Origin: Dryocola clanedunensis subsp. sulfonylureivorans
GTDB lineage: Bacteria; Pseudomonadota; Gammaproteobacteria; Enterobacterales; Enterobacteriaceae
Assembly (NCBI RefSeq): GCF_016756775.1
Contig: NZ_JAERMU010000007.1
Location: forward strand, 124,001 to 188,000
Length of the DNA stretch: 64,000 bases
Reading direction: 5' to 3'
Position numbers and translations under genes: made by a program. Under the pieces are notes generated by a model that made no database searches, was not told the DNA's origin, and was given only the letters and a program-made list of their open reading frames with translations. Below are positions 19,259-27,660 of this stretch, piece by piece. The number at the start of each line of letters is the position of its first letter. Within the stretch, counting starts at the first letter, position 1.

Positions 19259-20040
19259 TGCTGGAAATTATTTATCAGGATGAGTGGCTGGTCGCGGTAA
19301 ATAAACCGTCAGGCTGGCTGGTACATCGTAGCTGGCTGGACAGGCATGAAACGGTGTTCGTGATGCAGACCGTGCGTGACCAGATTGGTAAGCACGTGTT
19401 CACCGTTCATCGCCTGGACAGACCAACTTCTGGCGTGCTGCTGATGGGGCTGTCAAGCGACGTGGGTCGTCTGCTGTCCCAGCAGTTTGAGAACCACCAG
19501 ATCCAAAAGCGCTACCATGCGGTGGTGCGCGGCTTGCTGGAAGACGACGCCGTGCTGGATTACCCGCTTGTTGAGGAGATGGATAAAATCGCCGACAAGC
19601 ACGCGTCGCAGGATAAGGGTCCGCAGCCTGCGGTGACGCATTATCGCGGCATCGCGAAAGTTGAGATGCCTGTAGCCGTGAGCCGTTATCCCACGGCACG
19701 CTATAGCCTCGTTGAGCTGGAACCTAAAACCGGGCGTAAACACCAGCTCCGCCGCCATCTTACCCACCTTCGCCACCCGATTATCGGCGATTCCAAACAC
19801 GGTGATTTGCGTCAGAATCGCGGTGCGGCTGAACATTTCGGCTGCCAGCGGCTGATGCTGCATGCGAGTCAGCTTGAGCTGATTCATCCGGTTACCGGTG
19901 AGCCGCTGATTTTGCGTGCAAAGCTCGATGATACCTGGATGAGCATGATGTCACAGTTTGGCTGGCAAGGAATGCTCGGTGACATTGAAAAGGTTGAGTT
20001 TAATTCTGCCAACCGTCAGGATGAAATCTTTGAACCATAA
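19258..20040 (+). CDS. truC: tRNA pseudouridine(65) synthase TruC
   Basis: TruC makes pseudouridine 65 in tRNA-Ile and tRNA-Asp. The 260-residue protein of the RluA family has the catalytic aspartate in [12 protein letters not shown] (about residue 54) and the family motifs [16 protein letters not shown] and [11 protein letters not shown]. It has no S4 domain, as expected. It overlaps yqcC by one base and is followed 16 bases later by yqcA. Confidence 0.96.
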   Translation: MLEIIYQDEWLVAVNKPSGWLVHRSWLDRHETVFVMQTVRDQIGKHVFTVHRLDRPTSGVLLMGLSSDVGRLLSQQFENHQIQKRYHAVVRGLLEDDAVLDYPLVEEMDKIADKHASQDKGPQPAVTHYRGIAKVEMPVAVSRYPTARYSLVELEPKTGRKHQLRRHLTHLRHPIIGDSKHGDLRQNRGAAEHFGCQRLMLHASQLELIHPVTGEPLILRAKLDDTWMSMMSQFGWQGMLGDIEKVEFNSANRQDEIFEP

Positions 20041-20056
20041 TTCAGGGAGTTTACCG

Positions 20057-20506
20057 ATGGCTGAAGTGGGCATTTTTGTTGGCACCGTGTACGGCAATGC
20101 GCTGCTGGTGGCAGAAGAAGCAGAAACAATTCTCAAAGGCAAAGGCCATCAGGCAAAGGTATTTGAAGATCCGGAGCTTGCTGACTGGCAGCGTTATAAA
20201 GATCACTATGTTCTCATCGTCACATCAACGACTGGCCAGGGTGATTTACCCGACAGCATTGTGCCGCTGTTCCAGGCGCTGAAAGATGACGTAGGCTATC
20301 AGCCTGAGCTGCGCTATGGACTGATGGCGTTGGGCGACAGCAATTACGACCATTTCTGCGGTGGCGGCAAGCAATTTGATGCGCTGTTGCAGGAGCAGGG
20401 GGCGACCCGCGTTGGCGAAGTGTTGCTCATTGATGCTAATGACCACCCTGAACCTGAAACTGTGGCTAACCCCTGGGTTGAGCAGTGGGCAACTTTGCTT
20501 AAGTAA
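20057..20506 (+). CDS. yqcA: Flavodoxin YqcA
   Basis: A 149-residue short-chain flavodoxin that binds FMN and carries electrons. The phosphate-binding loop is the variant [12 protein letters not shown], and the isoalloxazine loops are [10 protein letters not shown] and [18 protein letters not shown]. The physiological partner is unknown; the conserved linkage to truC suggests, but does not prove, a role in tRNA modification. AGGGAG provides the ribosome site. Confidence 0.94.
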   Translation: MAEVGIFVGTVYGNALLVAEEAETILKGKGHQAKVFEDPELADWQRYKDHYVLIVTSTTGQGDLPDSIVPLFQALKDDVGYQPELRYGLMALGDSNYDHFCGGGKQFDALLQEQGATRVGEVLLIDANDHPEPETVANPWVEQWATLLK

Positions 20507-20825
20507 TTCTCCGGCGGATGGCGCATGCGCTTATCCGCCCAACAAAACTTCCCCCAATTCCATTTTCGTGAACCATCCCCCAGCACCCTGGACAGACGCC
20601 ATAAAGTGCTCAAACCCCACCCGGCAAACTTGTGTCATTGCACGATGAGGCGCACAGGCTCCCTTCATATACTTCTAGTCGGTCAAAGAATAAACCGCAG
20701 ATACCCGCTTCACCCTGCGTGTGGCGAAGATAAAAACTGCGGATAAACCGACGCATCATTCTGATTACCCTACAAAAGCTTCTCAGAATGAAATGTAGCC
20801 GAAAGCTATCATTCAGGAGTGCAAC
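20507..20825. other. 319-base region upstream of gudP
   Basis: It holds a REP-like palindrome at 20512-20540 (CGGCGGATGGCGCATGCGCTTATCCGCC) near its left end and the gudP leader. A hairpin (GAATGA..TAGC-CGAAA-GCTA-TCATTC, 20786-20814) stands directly before the AGGAG ribosome site. The promoter, expected to be activated by the glucarate regulator CdaR, cannot be assigned with certainty. Confidence 0.5.
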
Positions 20826-22187
20826 ATGAACACAATTAGCCAAACGGCGAGCGTGGTCGAAAAAAGGACTAACGCCCGCTACTGGATAGTGGTGATGCTG
20901 TTTATCGTCACCTCATTTAACTACGGCGACCGCGCCACGCTGTCGATTGCCGGTTCGGAAATGGCAAAAGATATCGGATTGGATCCGATTGGCATGGGTT
21001 ACGTATTTTCTGCGTTCTCATGGGCATACGTCATCGGCCAGATTCCCGGAGGCTGGCTGCTGGATCGCTTCGGCTCCAAACGTGTCTACTTCTGGTCAAT
21101 CTTTATCTGGTCGATGTTCACCCTGCTGCAGGGCTTCGTCGATGTCTTCAACGGCTTTGGCATCATCGTTGCGCTGTTTACCCTGCGCTTCCTGGTAGGT
21201 CTGGCTGAAGCCCCTTCCTTCCCCGGCAACAGCCGAATAGTGGCGGCCTGGTTCCCGGCGCAGGAGCGCGGCACCGCAGTTTCTATTTTCAACTCAGCCC
21301 AGTATTTTGCGACGGTGATCTTCGCGCCGATCATGGGCTGGTTAACGCATGAAGTGGGCTGGTCGCACGTCTTCTTCTTCATGGGCGGGCTGGGCATCAT
21401 CATCAGCTTCGTCTGGCTGAAAGTTATCCACGAACCGAACAATCACCCCGGCGTGAATAAGAAAGAGCTGGAGTACATTGAAGAGGGTGGTGCGCTGATC
21501 AATATGGATCAGAAGCAAACCAAAGAGCACGTTCCGTTCTCTCAGAAATGGGGGCAGATCAAACAGCTGATCGGTTCGCGCATGATGATCGGCATTTATA
21601 TCGGGCAGTACTGTATCAACGCGTTAACCTACTTCTTTATTACCTGGTTCCCGGTTTATCTGGTGCAGGAAAAAGGAATGTCCATCCTCAAGGCTGGCTT
21701 CGTTGCCTCGGTGCCTGCGGTATGCGGATTTATTGGGGGCGTGCTGGGGGGGATTATCTCTGACTGGCTGATGCGCCGCACCGGTTCGCTAAATATTGCC
21801 CGTAAAACTCCAATTGTGCTGGGGATGCTGCTCTCGGTCAGCATGGTGTTCTGTAACTATGTGCAGGCTGAGTGGATGGTTGTAGGCTTTATGGCGATGG
21901 CCTTTTTCGGCAAAGGGATTGGCGCGCTGGGCTGGGCAGTCATGGCCGATACGGCACCAAAAGAGATAAGCGGCCTGAGCGGTGGCCTGTTCAATATGTT
22001 CGGTAACGTCTCCGGCATCGTGACGCCAATCGCTATCGGCTACATCGTCGGGGTTTCCGGCTCGTTTAACGGCGCGCTGATTTACGTTGGCGTCCACGCG
22101 GTGGTCGCGGTGCTGAGCTACCTGATCATCGTCGGCGACATCAAACGTATTGAACTCAAACCCGTACTGACAGGACGCGCATCATGA
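20826..22187 (+). CDS. gudP: D-glucarate/galactarate transporter GudP
   Basis: GudP is a proton-coupled inner-membrane transporter of the anion:cation symporter branch of the major facilitator superfamily. The 453-residue protein has twelve predicted membrane segments and motifs such as [34 protein letters not shown] and [16 protein letters not shown]. It is very close to E. coli GudP. It overlaps gudX by four bases (ATGA) and leads the gudP-gudX-gudD-garK unit. Confidence 0.96.
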   Translation: MNTISQTASVVEKRTNARYWIVVMLFIVTSFNYGDRATLSIAGSEMAKDIGLDPIGMGYVFSAFSWAYVIGQIPGGWLLDRFGSKRVYFWSIFIWSMFTLLQGFVDVFNGFGIIVALFTLRFLVGLAEAPSFPGNSRIVAAWFPAQERGTAVSIFNSAQYFATVIFAPIMGWLTHEVGWSHVFFFMGGLGIIISFVWLKVIHEPNNHPGVNKKELEYIEEGGALINMDQKQTKEHVPFSQKWGQIKQLIGSRMMIGIYIGQYCINALTYFFITWFPVYLVQEKGMSILKAGFVASVPAVCGFIGGVLGGIISDWLMRRTGSLNIARKTPIVLGMLLSVSMVFCNYVQAEWMVVGFMAMAFFGKGIGALGWAVMADTAPKEISGLSGGLFNMFGNVSGIVTPIAIGYIVGVSGSFNGALIYVGVHAVVAVLSYLIIVGDIKRIELKPVLTGRAS

Positions 22188-23524
22188 ATACTCAGGCAAG
22201 CCCGATTGTTACCGATATGAAGGTCATTCCGGTGGCTGGCCATGACAGCATGCTGTTGAATATCGGCGGCGCACACGGTGCCTTCTTTACGCGAAATATT
22301 GTGGTGCTGACGGACAATGCCGGGAACACCGGCGTTGGCGAAGCGCCCGGCGGCGAGACGATTTACCAGACGCTGGTGGATGCCGTTCCGCAGGTCGTTG
22401 GGCAGGAAGTCGCCCGTATGAACCGCGTAGTGCAGAACGTTCACAAGGGGAATCAGTCGGCCGATTTTGATACTTTCGGTAAAGGCGCGTGGACGTTTGA
22501 GCTGCGCGTCAATGCGGTAACAGCACTCGAAGCGGCGCTGCTGGATTTGCTCGGTAAGGCGCTTAACGTGCCGGTCTGCGAACTTCTGGGGCCGGGCAAG
22601 CAGCGCGATGAAGTCACGGTTCTGGGCTATCTGTTCTATATTGGCGATCGCAAAAAAACGGATCTGCCGTATCTGGACGGGAGCAATGCCCGCCACGGCT
22701 GGTACGAGCTACGTCATCAGGAGGCGCTGAATAGCCAGTCTATCGTCCGGCTGGCGGAAGCGGCGCAGGACCGCTACGGTTTCAAAGACTTTAAGCTGAA
22801 AGGTGGGGTTTTGCCGGGCGAGCAGGAGCTGGATGCCGCCCGAGAGCTGAAAAAACGCTTCCCGGATGCGCGTATTACCGTCGATCCGAACGGTGCGTGG
22901 CTGCTGGATGAAGCTATCGATCTTTGCAAAGGGATGGGGGATGTCCTGACGTATGCAGAAGATCCGTGTGGCGCTGAGCAGGGCTATTCCGGGCGCGAGA
23001 TCATGTCCGAGTTCCGCCGTGCCACTGGATTGCCGGTAGCAACAAATATGATTGCCACCAACTGGCGTGAAATGAACCATGCCGTCATGGTGAATGCGGT
23101 GGATATTCCGCTTGCCGACCCGCACTTCTGGACATTAAGCGGCGCGGTTCGCGTGGCGCAGCTGTGTGACGACTGGGGCCTGACGTGGGGCTGCCACTCG
23201 AACAATCACTTTGATATTTCGCTGGCGATGTTCACCCACGTAGGTGCTGCGGCACCGGGCAAGCCGACCGCCATTGATACCCACTGGATCTGGCAGGAAG
23301 GCGACCAGCGCCTGACGAAGTCTCCGCTGCAAATCGTCAACGGTAAAATCGCCGTGCCGGATTCGCCGGGCCTTGGCGTTGAGCTGGACTGGGATCAGGT
23401 GCAGAAAGCACATGAAATTTATAAGTCACTGCCCGGCGGGTCGCGTAACGACGCTACCGCCATGCAGTACTTAGTGCCCGGCTGGCAGTTCGACCGCAAA
23501 CGTCCCGCTTTTGGCCGTGAATAA
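22184..23524 (+). CDS. gudX: Glucarate dehydratase-related protein GudX
   Basis: GudX belongs to the enolase superfamily and is a close paralog of GudD, with the same length (446 residues). The catalytic elements are retained: [11 protein letters not shown] (the KxK base), [17 protein letters not shown] and [10 protein letters not shown]. coli GudX has little or no glucarate dehydratase activity despite these residues, so its true role is open. It overlaps gudP by four bases and precedes gudD by 28 bases. Confidence 0.94.
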   Translation: MNTQASPIVTDMKVIPVAGHDSMLLNIGGAHGAFFTRNIVVLTDNAGNTGVGEAPGGETIYQTLVDAVPQVVGQEVARMNRVVQNVHKGNQSADFDTFGKGAWTFELRVNAVTALEAALLDLLGKALNVPVCELLGPGKQRDEVTVLGYLFYIGDRKKTDLPYLDGSNARHGWYELRHQEALNSQSIVRLAEAAQDRYGFKDFKLKGGVLPGEQELDAARELKKRFPDARITVDPNGAWLLDEAIDLCKGMGDVLTYAEDPCGAEQGYSGREIMSEFRRATGLPVATNMIATNWREMNHAVMVNAVDIPLADPHFWTLSGAVRVAQLCDDWGLTWGCHSNNHFDISLAMFTHVGAAAPGKPTAIDTHWIWQEGDQRLTKSPLQIVNGKIAVPDSPGLGVELDWDQVQKAHEIYKSLPGGSRNDATAMQYLVPGWQFDRKRPAFGRE

Positions 23525-23552
23525 GACATTTTTGATCAAAAAGGAATTAAAG

Positions 23553-24893
23553 ATGAGTACTTCAACTTCTACTCCCGTCGTCACCACAATGCAGGTCATT
23601 CCCGTTGCCGGTCACGACAGCATGCTGATGAACCTTAGCGGTGCGCACGCGCCGTTCTTCACCCGTAACATCGTTATTATCAAAGACAATTCCGGGCATA
23701 CCGGCGTGGGTGAAATTCCGGGTGGCGAAAAAATTCGCAAGACGCTGGAAGATGCCGCTGCGCTGGTTATCGGTAAAACGCTCGGCGAATATAAAAACAT
23801 TCTTAATACTGTACGCCAGCAGTTTGCCGACCGTGACGCCGGTGGCCGTGGCTTACAGACATTTGACCTGCGTACCACCATTCATGTGGTTACCGGCATC
23901 GAAGCAGCGATGCTAGACCTGTTAGGCCAACACCTGGGCGTGAACGTGGCCAGCCTGTTAGGCGACGGTCAGCAGCGCAGCGAAGTGGAAATGCTGGGCT
24001 ATCTGTTCTTTGTCGGCAACCGCAAAGCCACGCCTCTGGCGTATCAGAGCCAGCCGGACGAGAAGTGCGACTGGTATCGCATTCGCCACGAAGAGGCCAT
24101 GACCCCGGATACCGTCGTGCGCCTGGCAGAAGCGGCGTATGAGAAATATGGTTTCAACGATTTCAAACTGAAGGGCGGCGTACTGGCCGGAAGCGAGGAA
24201 GCCGAGGCTGTTACCGCGCTGGCAAAACGTTTCCCACAGGCTCGCGTGACGCTGGATCCAAACGGTGCCTGGTCGCTCAACGAAGCCATCAGCCTGGGTA
24301 AACAGCTGCGTGGCGTGCTGGCCTATGCGGAAGATCCGTGCGGTGCAGAACAGGGTTATTCCGGTCGTGAAGTGATGGCCGAGTTCCGTCGCGCAACCGG
24401 TCTGCCAACGGCTACGAATATGATCGCCACCGACTGGCGTCAAATGGGACATACGCTCTCCCTGCAATCCGTTGACATCCCGCTTGCCGATCCGCACTTC
24501 TGGACGATGCAAGGCTCAGTGCGTGTGGCGCAGATGTGTCATGACTTTGGCCTCACCTGGGGTTCCCACTCCAACAACCATTTCGATATCTCTCTGGCAA
24601 TGTTCACCCACGTGGCAGCCGCCGCGCCGGGCAAAATCACCGCGATCGACACGCACTGGATTTGGCAGGAAGGCAACCAGCGCCTGACTAAACAGCCGTT
24701 TGAGATCAAGGGCGGTATGGTGCAGGTGCCGACGAAACCGGGCCTCGGCGTCGAGCTGGATATGGACCAGGTGATGAAAGCCCACGAGCTGTATCAGAAA
24801 CATGGGCTTGGCGCGCGTGATGATGCGATGGCGATGCAGTATCTTATCCCTGAATGGAAGTTTGATAACAAACGCCCTTGCATGGTGCGTTAA
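23553..24893 (+). CDS. gudD: D-glucarate dehydratase
   Basis: GudD dehydrates D-glucarate (and L-idarate) to 5-keto-4-deoxyglucarate. The 446-residue enolase-superfamily enzyme has [11 protein letters not shown] (KxK), [26 protein letters not shown] and the general base in GSHSNNHFD. The ATG at 23553 has an AAGGAATTAA ribosome site and begins [10 protein letters not shown]; an earlier in-frame GTG lies inside gudX. It is followed by a hairpin and then a glycerate kinase. Confidence 0.96.
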   Translation: MSTSTSTPVVTTMQVIPVAGHDSMLMNLSGAHAPFFTRNIVIIKDNSGHTGVGEIPGGEKIRKTLEDAAALVIGKTLGEYKNILNTVRQQFADRDAGGRGLQTFDLRTTIHVVTGIEAAMLDLLGQHLGVNVASLLGDGQQRSEVEMLGYLFFVGNRKATPLAYQSQPDEKCDWYRIRHEEAMTPDTVVRLAEAAYEKYGFNDFKLKGGVLAGSEEAEAVTALAKRFPQARVTLDPNGAWSLNEAISLGKQLRGVLAYAEDPCGAEQGYSGREVMAEFRRATGLPTATNMIATDWRQMGHTLSLQSVDIPLADPHFWTMQGSVRVAQMCHDFGLTWGSHSNNHFDISLAMFTHVAAAAPGKITAIDTHWIWQEGNQRLTKQPFEIKGGMVQVPTKPGLGVELDMDQVMKAHELYQKHGLGARDDAMAMQYLIPEWKFDNKRPCMVR

Positions 24894-24897
24894 ACAA

Positions 24898-24923
24898 GTT
24901 CCGGTGTGCTCAGGCACCGGAAC
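24898..24923 (+). terminator. Hairpin between gudD and garK
   Basis: GTTCCGGTG-TGCTCAGG-CACCGGAAC is a perfect 9-base-pair stem with an 8-base loop, starting 4 bases after the gudD stop. The following CCCCTTCT is not a proper T-run, so it is more likely a partial terminator or an mRNA-stabilising hairpin than a full stop. Confidence 0.55.
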
Positions 24924-24952
24924 CCCTTCTCCTGCACCGCGACGGACGGCAT

Positions 24953-26092
24953 ATGAAAATTGTAATCGCTCCAGATTCCTGGAAAGAGAGCCTCAGTGCT
25001 CTGGAGGTGGCGACACAGATAGAAGCTGGTTTTCGGGAGATTTTCCCGGATGCCGACTACGTGAAGCTGCCCGTTGCGGATGGAGGCGAAGGGACGGTAG
25101 AAGCAATGGTTGCGGCAACCGACGGCAGGATCGTTGAACTTGACGTCACCGGGCCGCTCGGTCAACCCGTTAATTCGTTTTATGGACTTTCCGGCGACGG
25201 GCAGAGTGCGTTTATCGAGATGGCCGCAGCCAGCGGTCTGGAGCAGGTTCCGGCAGGGCAGCGTAACCCGCTCGCGACAACATCCTGGGGGACGGGCGAG
25301 CTGATTCGCCATGCGCTGGACGAAGGCGTCAAACATATCATTATTGGTATTGGCGGCAGCGCGACCAATGACGGCGGCATCGGGATGGTGCAGGCGCTCG
25401 GTGCCAGACTACTTGATAAAAAAGGTGAAGCGCTGGGGCACGGCGGTGGCGAACTGACCAGGCTTGCAAGCATTGACATCAGTGAGCTGGATAAGCGCCT
25501 GAAAGCATGCCGCATTGAGGTCGCCTGCGATGTCACCAATCCGTTAATCGGTGACAACGGAGCATCAGCGGTCTTCGGGCCCCAGAAGGGCGCAACGCCT
25601 GAGATGGTGAAGCAGCTGGATGAGGCTCTGGCGCACTACGCAAAAATTATTGCCCGCGATCTGGATATAGATGTTTTGTCGCTGGATGGCGGTGGGGCCG
25701 CGGGTGGCATGGGAGCGGCGCTGTATGCTTTTTGCGCTGCGGAGCTTCGTCAGGGAATTGAAATCGTGACCGAGGCGTTAGGGCTTGACGCTCTGGTTCG
25801 CGATGCGGATCTGGTGATCACCGGTGAAGGGCGTATTGATAGCCAGAGCATCCACGGTAAAGTCCCTGTCGGCGTGGCCAGGGTCGCGAAGCGCTATGGT
25901 AAGCCTGTTATTGGCATTGCCGGAAGCCTGACGGCAGATGCAGGTGTTGTGCATGAGCACGGCCTGGATGCAGTGTTTAGCGTACTCTCTTCTATCTGTA
26001 CGCTGGAAGAGGCGCTGGAAAATGCCGGTGATAATCTGCGTGTCGCCGCGAGAAATATCGCTGCCACGCTCGCAATGGGACGTGCTTTGTAA
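24953..26092 (+). CDS. garK: Glycerate 2-kinase (GarK type)
   Basis: Phosphorylates D-glycerate to 2-phosphoglycerate, the last step of glucarate/galactarate use before glycolysis. The 379-residue protein has the glycerate kinase type 1 features MKIVIAPDSWKESLSA, PVADGGEGTVEAM, IIGIGGSATNDGG and VITGEGRIDSQSIHGK. It looks closer to E. coli GarK than to GlxK. The ATG at 24953 begins the conserved MKIVIAPDS; the ribosome site is weak. In K-12 garK lies in the gar operon, so the linkage here to gudPXD differs. The aldolase and the reductase genes (garL, garR) are not present. Confidence 0.93.
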   Translation: MKIVIAPDSWKESLSALEVATQIEAGFREIFPDADYVKLPVADGGEGTVEAMVAATDGRIVELDVTGPLGQPVNSFYGLSGDGQSAFIEMAAASGLEQVPAGQRNPLATTSWGTGELIRHALDEGVKHIIIGIGGSATNDGGIGMVQALGARLLDKKGEALGHGGGELTRLASIDISELDKRLKACRIEVACDVTNPLIGDNGASAVFGPQKGATPEMVKQLDEALAHYAKIIARDLDIDVLSLDGGGAAGGMGAALYAFCAAELRQGIEIVTEALGLDALVRDADLVITGEGRIDSQSIHGKVPVGVARVAKRYGKPVIGIAGSLTADAGVVHEHGLDAVFSVLSSICTLEEALENAGDNLRVAARNIAATLAMGRAL

Positions 26093-26104
26093 CGTGGTAT
26101 TCGT

Positions 26105-26136
26105 TCCGTTGGATGACGCAAGCGCCATCCAACGGA
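26105..26136. repeat. Palindrome downstream of garK
   Basis: TCCGTTGGATG-N10-CATCCAACGGA has perfect 11-base arms and resembles the GGATGACGCAAGCGCCATCC REP family. It lies between the convergent garK and the AraC-family gene and could end both transcripts. Confidence 0.75.
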
Positions 26137-26152
26137 CAAAATTGATGAATGC

Positions 26153-26494
26153 TTAAGCGACTTTTCTTTCGTGCATTTTCCGGTAGGCGGAAGGGGAGAT
26201 GTTGTACTTTTTGCCGAAAATCCGCGTGAAAGATTGCTGAGAGTCAAAGCCGTATCGCTCGGAAATATCAACGATCCGATCGTTGCTGTTCAGCAGGTCG
26301 GCGGCGGCAAGCATCATTTTACGGTCCCTGATCCAGGTGCCCATGCTCTTCCCTGTCGTGCTCGTAAACATCCGTTGTAGGTACCACTTCGAATAACCGG
26401 AGTGTTTTGCCACATCTTCGATTCTTAGCGGTTTATCCATATTCTCTTCAATCCACTCAATCAGGGATTCCATAAAGTTAGCGGGCATGGACAT
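26153..26494 (-). CDS. AraC-family regulator, RamA/MarA-like
   Basis: A 113-residue stand-alone AraC-type DNA-binding protein with two helix-turn-helix motifs: EDVAKHSGYSKWYLQRMF (about 25-43) and VDISERYGFDSQQSFTRIF (about 74-93). This size and the GYSKW..LQR..RKM..A and YGFDSQQ..TR.F signatures put it with RamA, MarA, SoxS and Rob, the activators of AcrAB-TolC and stress genes; RamA looks closest (also 113 residues). The ribosome site AGGAGGAG is very strong. Together with the RamR-like gene at 27061 it forms a ram-like module, but the flanks (garK, barA) are not those of the usual ramA locus. Targets are unknown. Confidence 0.85.
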   Translation of the reverse strand: MSMPANFMESLIEWIEENMDKPLRIEDVAKHSGYSKWYLQRMFTSTTGKSMGTWIRDRKMMLAAADLLNSNDRIVDISERYGFDSQQSFTRIFGKKYNISPSAYRKMHERKVA

Positions 26495-26506
26495 TTCTCC
26501 TCCTTT

Positions 26507-26911
26507 CTATGAATTTGCCGACTGGCTGTCGGTTAATGCTTCCCACCAGGCAAAAGAGGCCTGCCCGGAATTCAACCCGACGACTCTGCCCATTTGCGGT
26601 GTAACAAGCTGGTAAGGCTTGTCGTGACTGGCTGCGGTAATACGCTCGTAGGGGTCATACCAGGTATGGTCAGACAAACAAAATCGTCCGGCATGGCCTG
26701 GGAGCATGACTCTGGCATTCAGATCGGCGGTTATTCTTTCCAGACATGAACCGCCGGACAATTTGCCAAACTCGGCCATAGAAACGAATTTGCTAAAGCC
26801 GCTAACGCTACCTGCAGGCATGATGATCACCAGAATTACGATTATTAACAAAAGGGCCGCTGAAAGCGGTATTTTCAGAAAAAGTGAACTTGTTATTGAG
26901 TGAGTGAACAC
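26507..26911 (-). CDS. Small membrane-anchored protein of unknown function
   Basis: An open frame of 134 codons ending 12 bases before the AraC-type gene. It has one hydrophobic N-terminal segment (IPLSAALLLIIVILVIIMPAG) and a soluble part with two cysteines and several tryptophans. I do not recognise the family. The start is uncertain: the GTG at 26911 lies inside the promoter/operator, only 3 bases past the -10 box, and no clear ribosome site precedes it; a later start such as the ATG 30 codons in would remove most of the membrane segment. It occupies the place of romA in romA-ramA operons but shows no visible resemblance to that protein. Confidence 0.45.
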   Translation of the reverse strand: MFTHSITSSLFLKIPLSAALLLIIVILVIIMPAGSVSGFSKFVSMAEFGKLSGGSCLERITADLNARVMLPGHAGRFCLSDHTWYDPYERITAASHDKPYQLVTPQMGRVVGLNSGQASFAWWEALTDSQSANS

Positions 26912-26915
26912 TCAT
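26896..26915. promoter_or_regulatory. RamR-type operator overlapping the -10 box
   Basis: On the minus strand ATGAGTG-TTCACT-CACTCAA matches 13 of the 14 arm bases of the interrupted palindrome ATGAGTG-N6-CACTCAT that I recall as the RamR operator of romA-ramA promoters. It overlaps the end of the -10 box and the expected transcription start, so binding would block the promoter. It lies upstream of the divergent RamR-like gene. Confidence 0.7.
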
Positions 26916-26941
26916 TATAAGAGGCGATTGTTCACCGTCAA
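26914..26941 (-). promoter_or_regulatory. Sigma70 promoter of the RamA-like transcript
   Basis: On the minus strand TTGACG (26936-26941) and a consensus TATAAT (26914-26919) are separated by 16 bases. The expected start is near 26907. It would transcribe the small open frame and the AraC-type gene. Confidence 0.75.
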
Positions 26942-27060
26942 TGACATTTTTGTCAGCGAAATGTTACCCCCTGCCGTTCGGGTGATGTTTTAACATAGTT
27001 GCCCAAACGTCAGGGAACATGGTTTAATTTTGTATATATTCGCAAGGTTTGTGAGGAAAT

Positions 27061-27633
27061 GTGGCTCGCCCGAAAAGTGAAGATAAACGTTTAGCGCTTC
27101 TTGAAGCAGCAAAGGTAGCGGTGGCTGAATTTGGGTTAGGGGCGGCAACGTCGCTGATTGCTAAAAATGCCGGCGTCGCGGAAGGGACGCTGTTTCGCTA
27201 TTTTCCTACCAAGGATGAATTATTGAATGCGCTCTATCTGTATCTGAAAACGGATCTGGGCGTGACGATGATGAAGAATTTTCAGGCTGATGCCTCGGTG
27301 AAAGAGCGCGCACGTAAGGTCTGGAGCGGCTTTATTGACTGGGGCCTGGTTCATCCGAAAGCCAGCAAGGCGATGCGCCAGCTGGCGGTGTCAGACAAAA
27401 TCACCCAGGAAACCAAAGACAGCGTTGCGCGCATTCACCCTGAATTGCGCAAGCTTGCGGAAGATTGCATTACCAACGAGTTTTTGTCCTGCGGGCTGTC
27501 GGCTTTTGGCGACGCAATCTTTTTCTCGCTGGCGGAGACCACGGCAGAATTCGCCTCCCGGGAGCCTGAAAAAGCCACTGATTACAAAGCAGCTGGCTTT
27601 GAAGCAATGTGGCGGGCCATGTCTCGCGACTAA
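27061..27633 (+). CDS. TetR-family repressor, RamR-like
   Basis: A 190-residue TetR-family regulator. The N-terminal helix-turn-helix (LIAKNAGVAEGTLFRYFPTKDELLNALY, about 32-59) and the opening MARPKSEDKR..LLEAAK are very similar to RamR, as are the C-terminal features RQLAVSDKITQET, FSLAETTAEFA and GFEAMWRAM. RamR represses ramA and is released by bile acids, dyes and other ligands. A GTG start is preceded by GAGGAAAT. It is divergent from the AraC-type gene and its promoter carries a RamR-like operator. Whether the genome has another, canonical ramR cannot be seen here. Confidence 0.87.
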   Translation: MARPKSEDKRLALLEAAKVAVAEFGLGAATSLIAKNAGVAEGTLFRYFPTKDELLNALYLYLKTDLGVTMMKNFQADASVKERARKVWSGFIDWGLVHPKASKAMRQLAVSDKITQETKDSVARIHPELRKLAEDCITNEFLSCGLSAFGDAIFFSLAETTAEFASREPEKATDYKAAGFEAMWRAMSRD

Positions 27634-27641
27634 GAAGGTTC

Positions 27642-27660
27642 AGCCTGCTTTACGCAGGCT
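27642..27660. terminator. Bidirectional hairpin between the RamR-like gene and barA
   Basis: AGCCTGC-TTTAC-GCAGGCT is a perfect 7-base-pair stem between convergent genes; its right edge overlaps the barA stop codon. T-runs are poor, so efficiency is uncertain. Confidence 0.55.
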
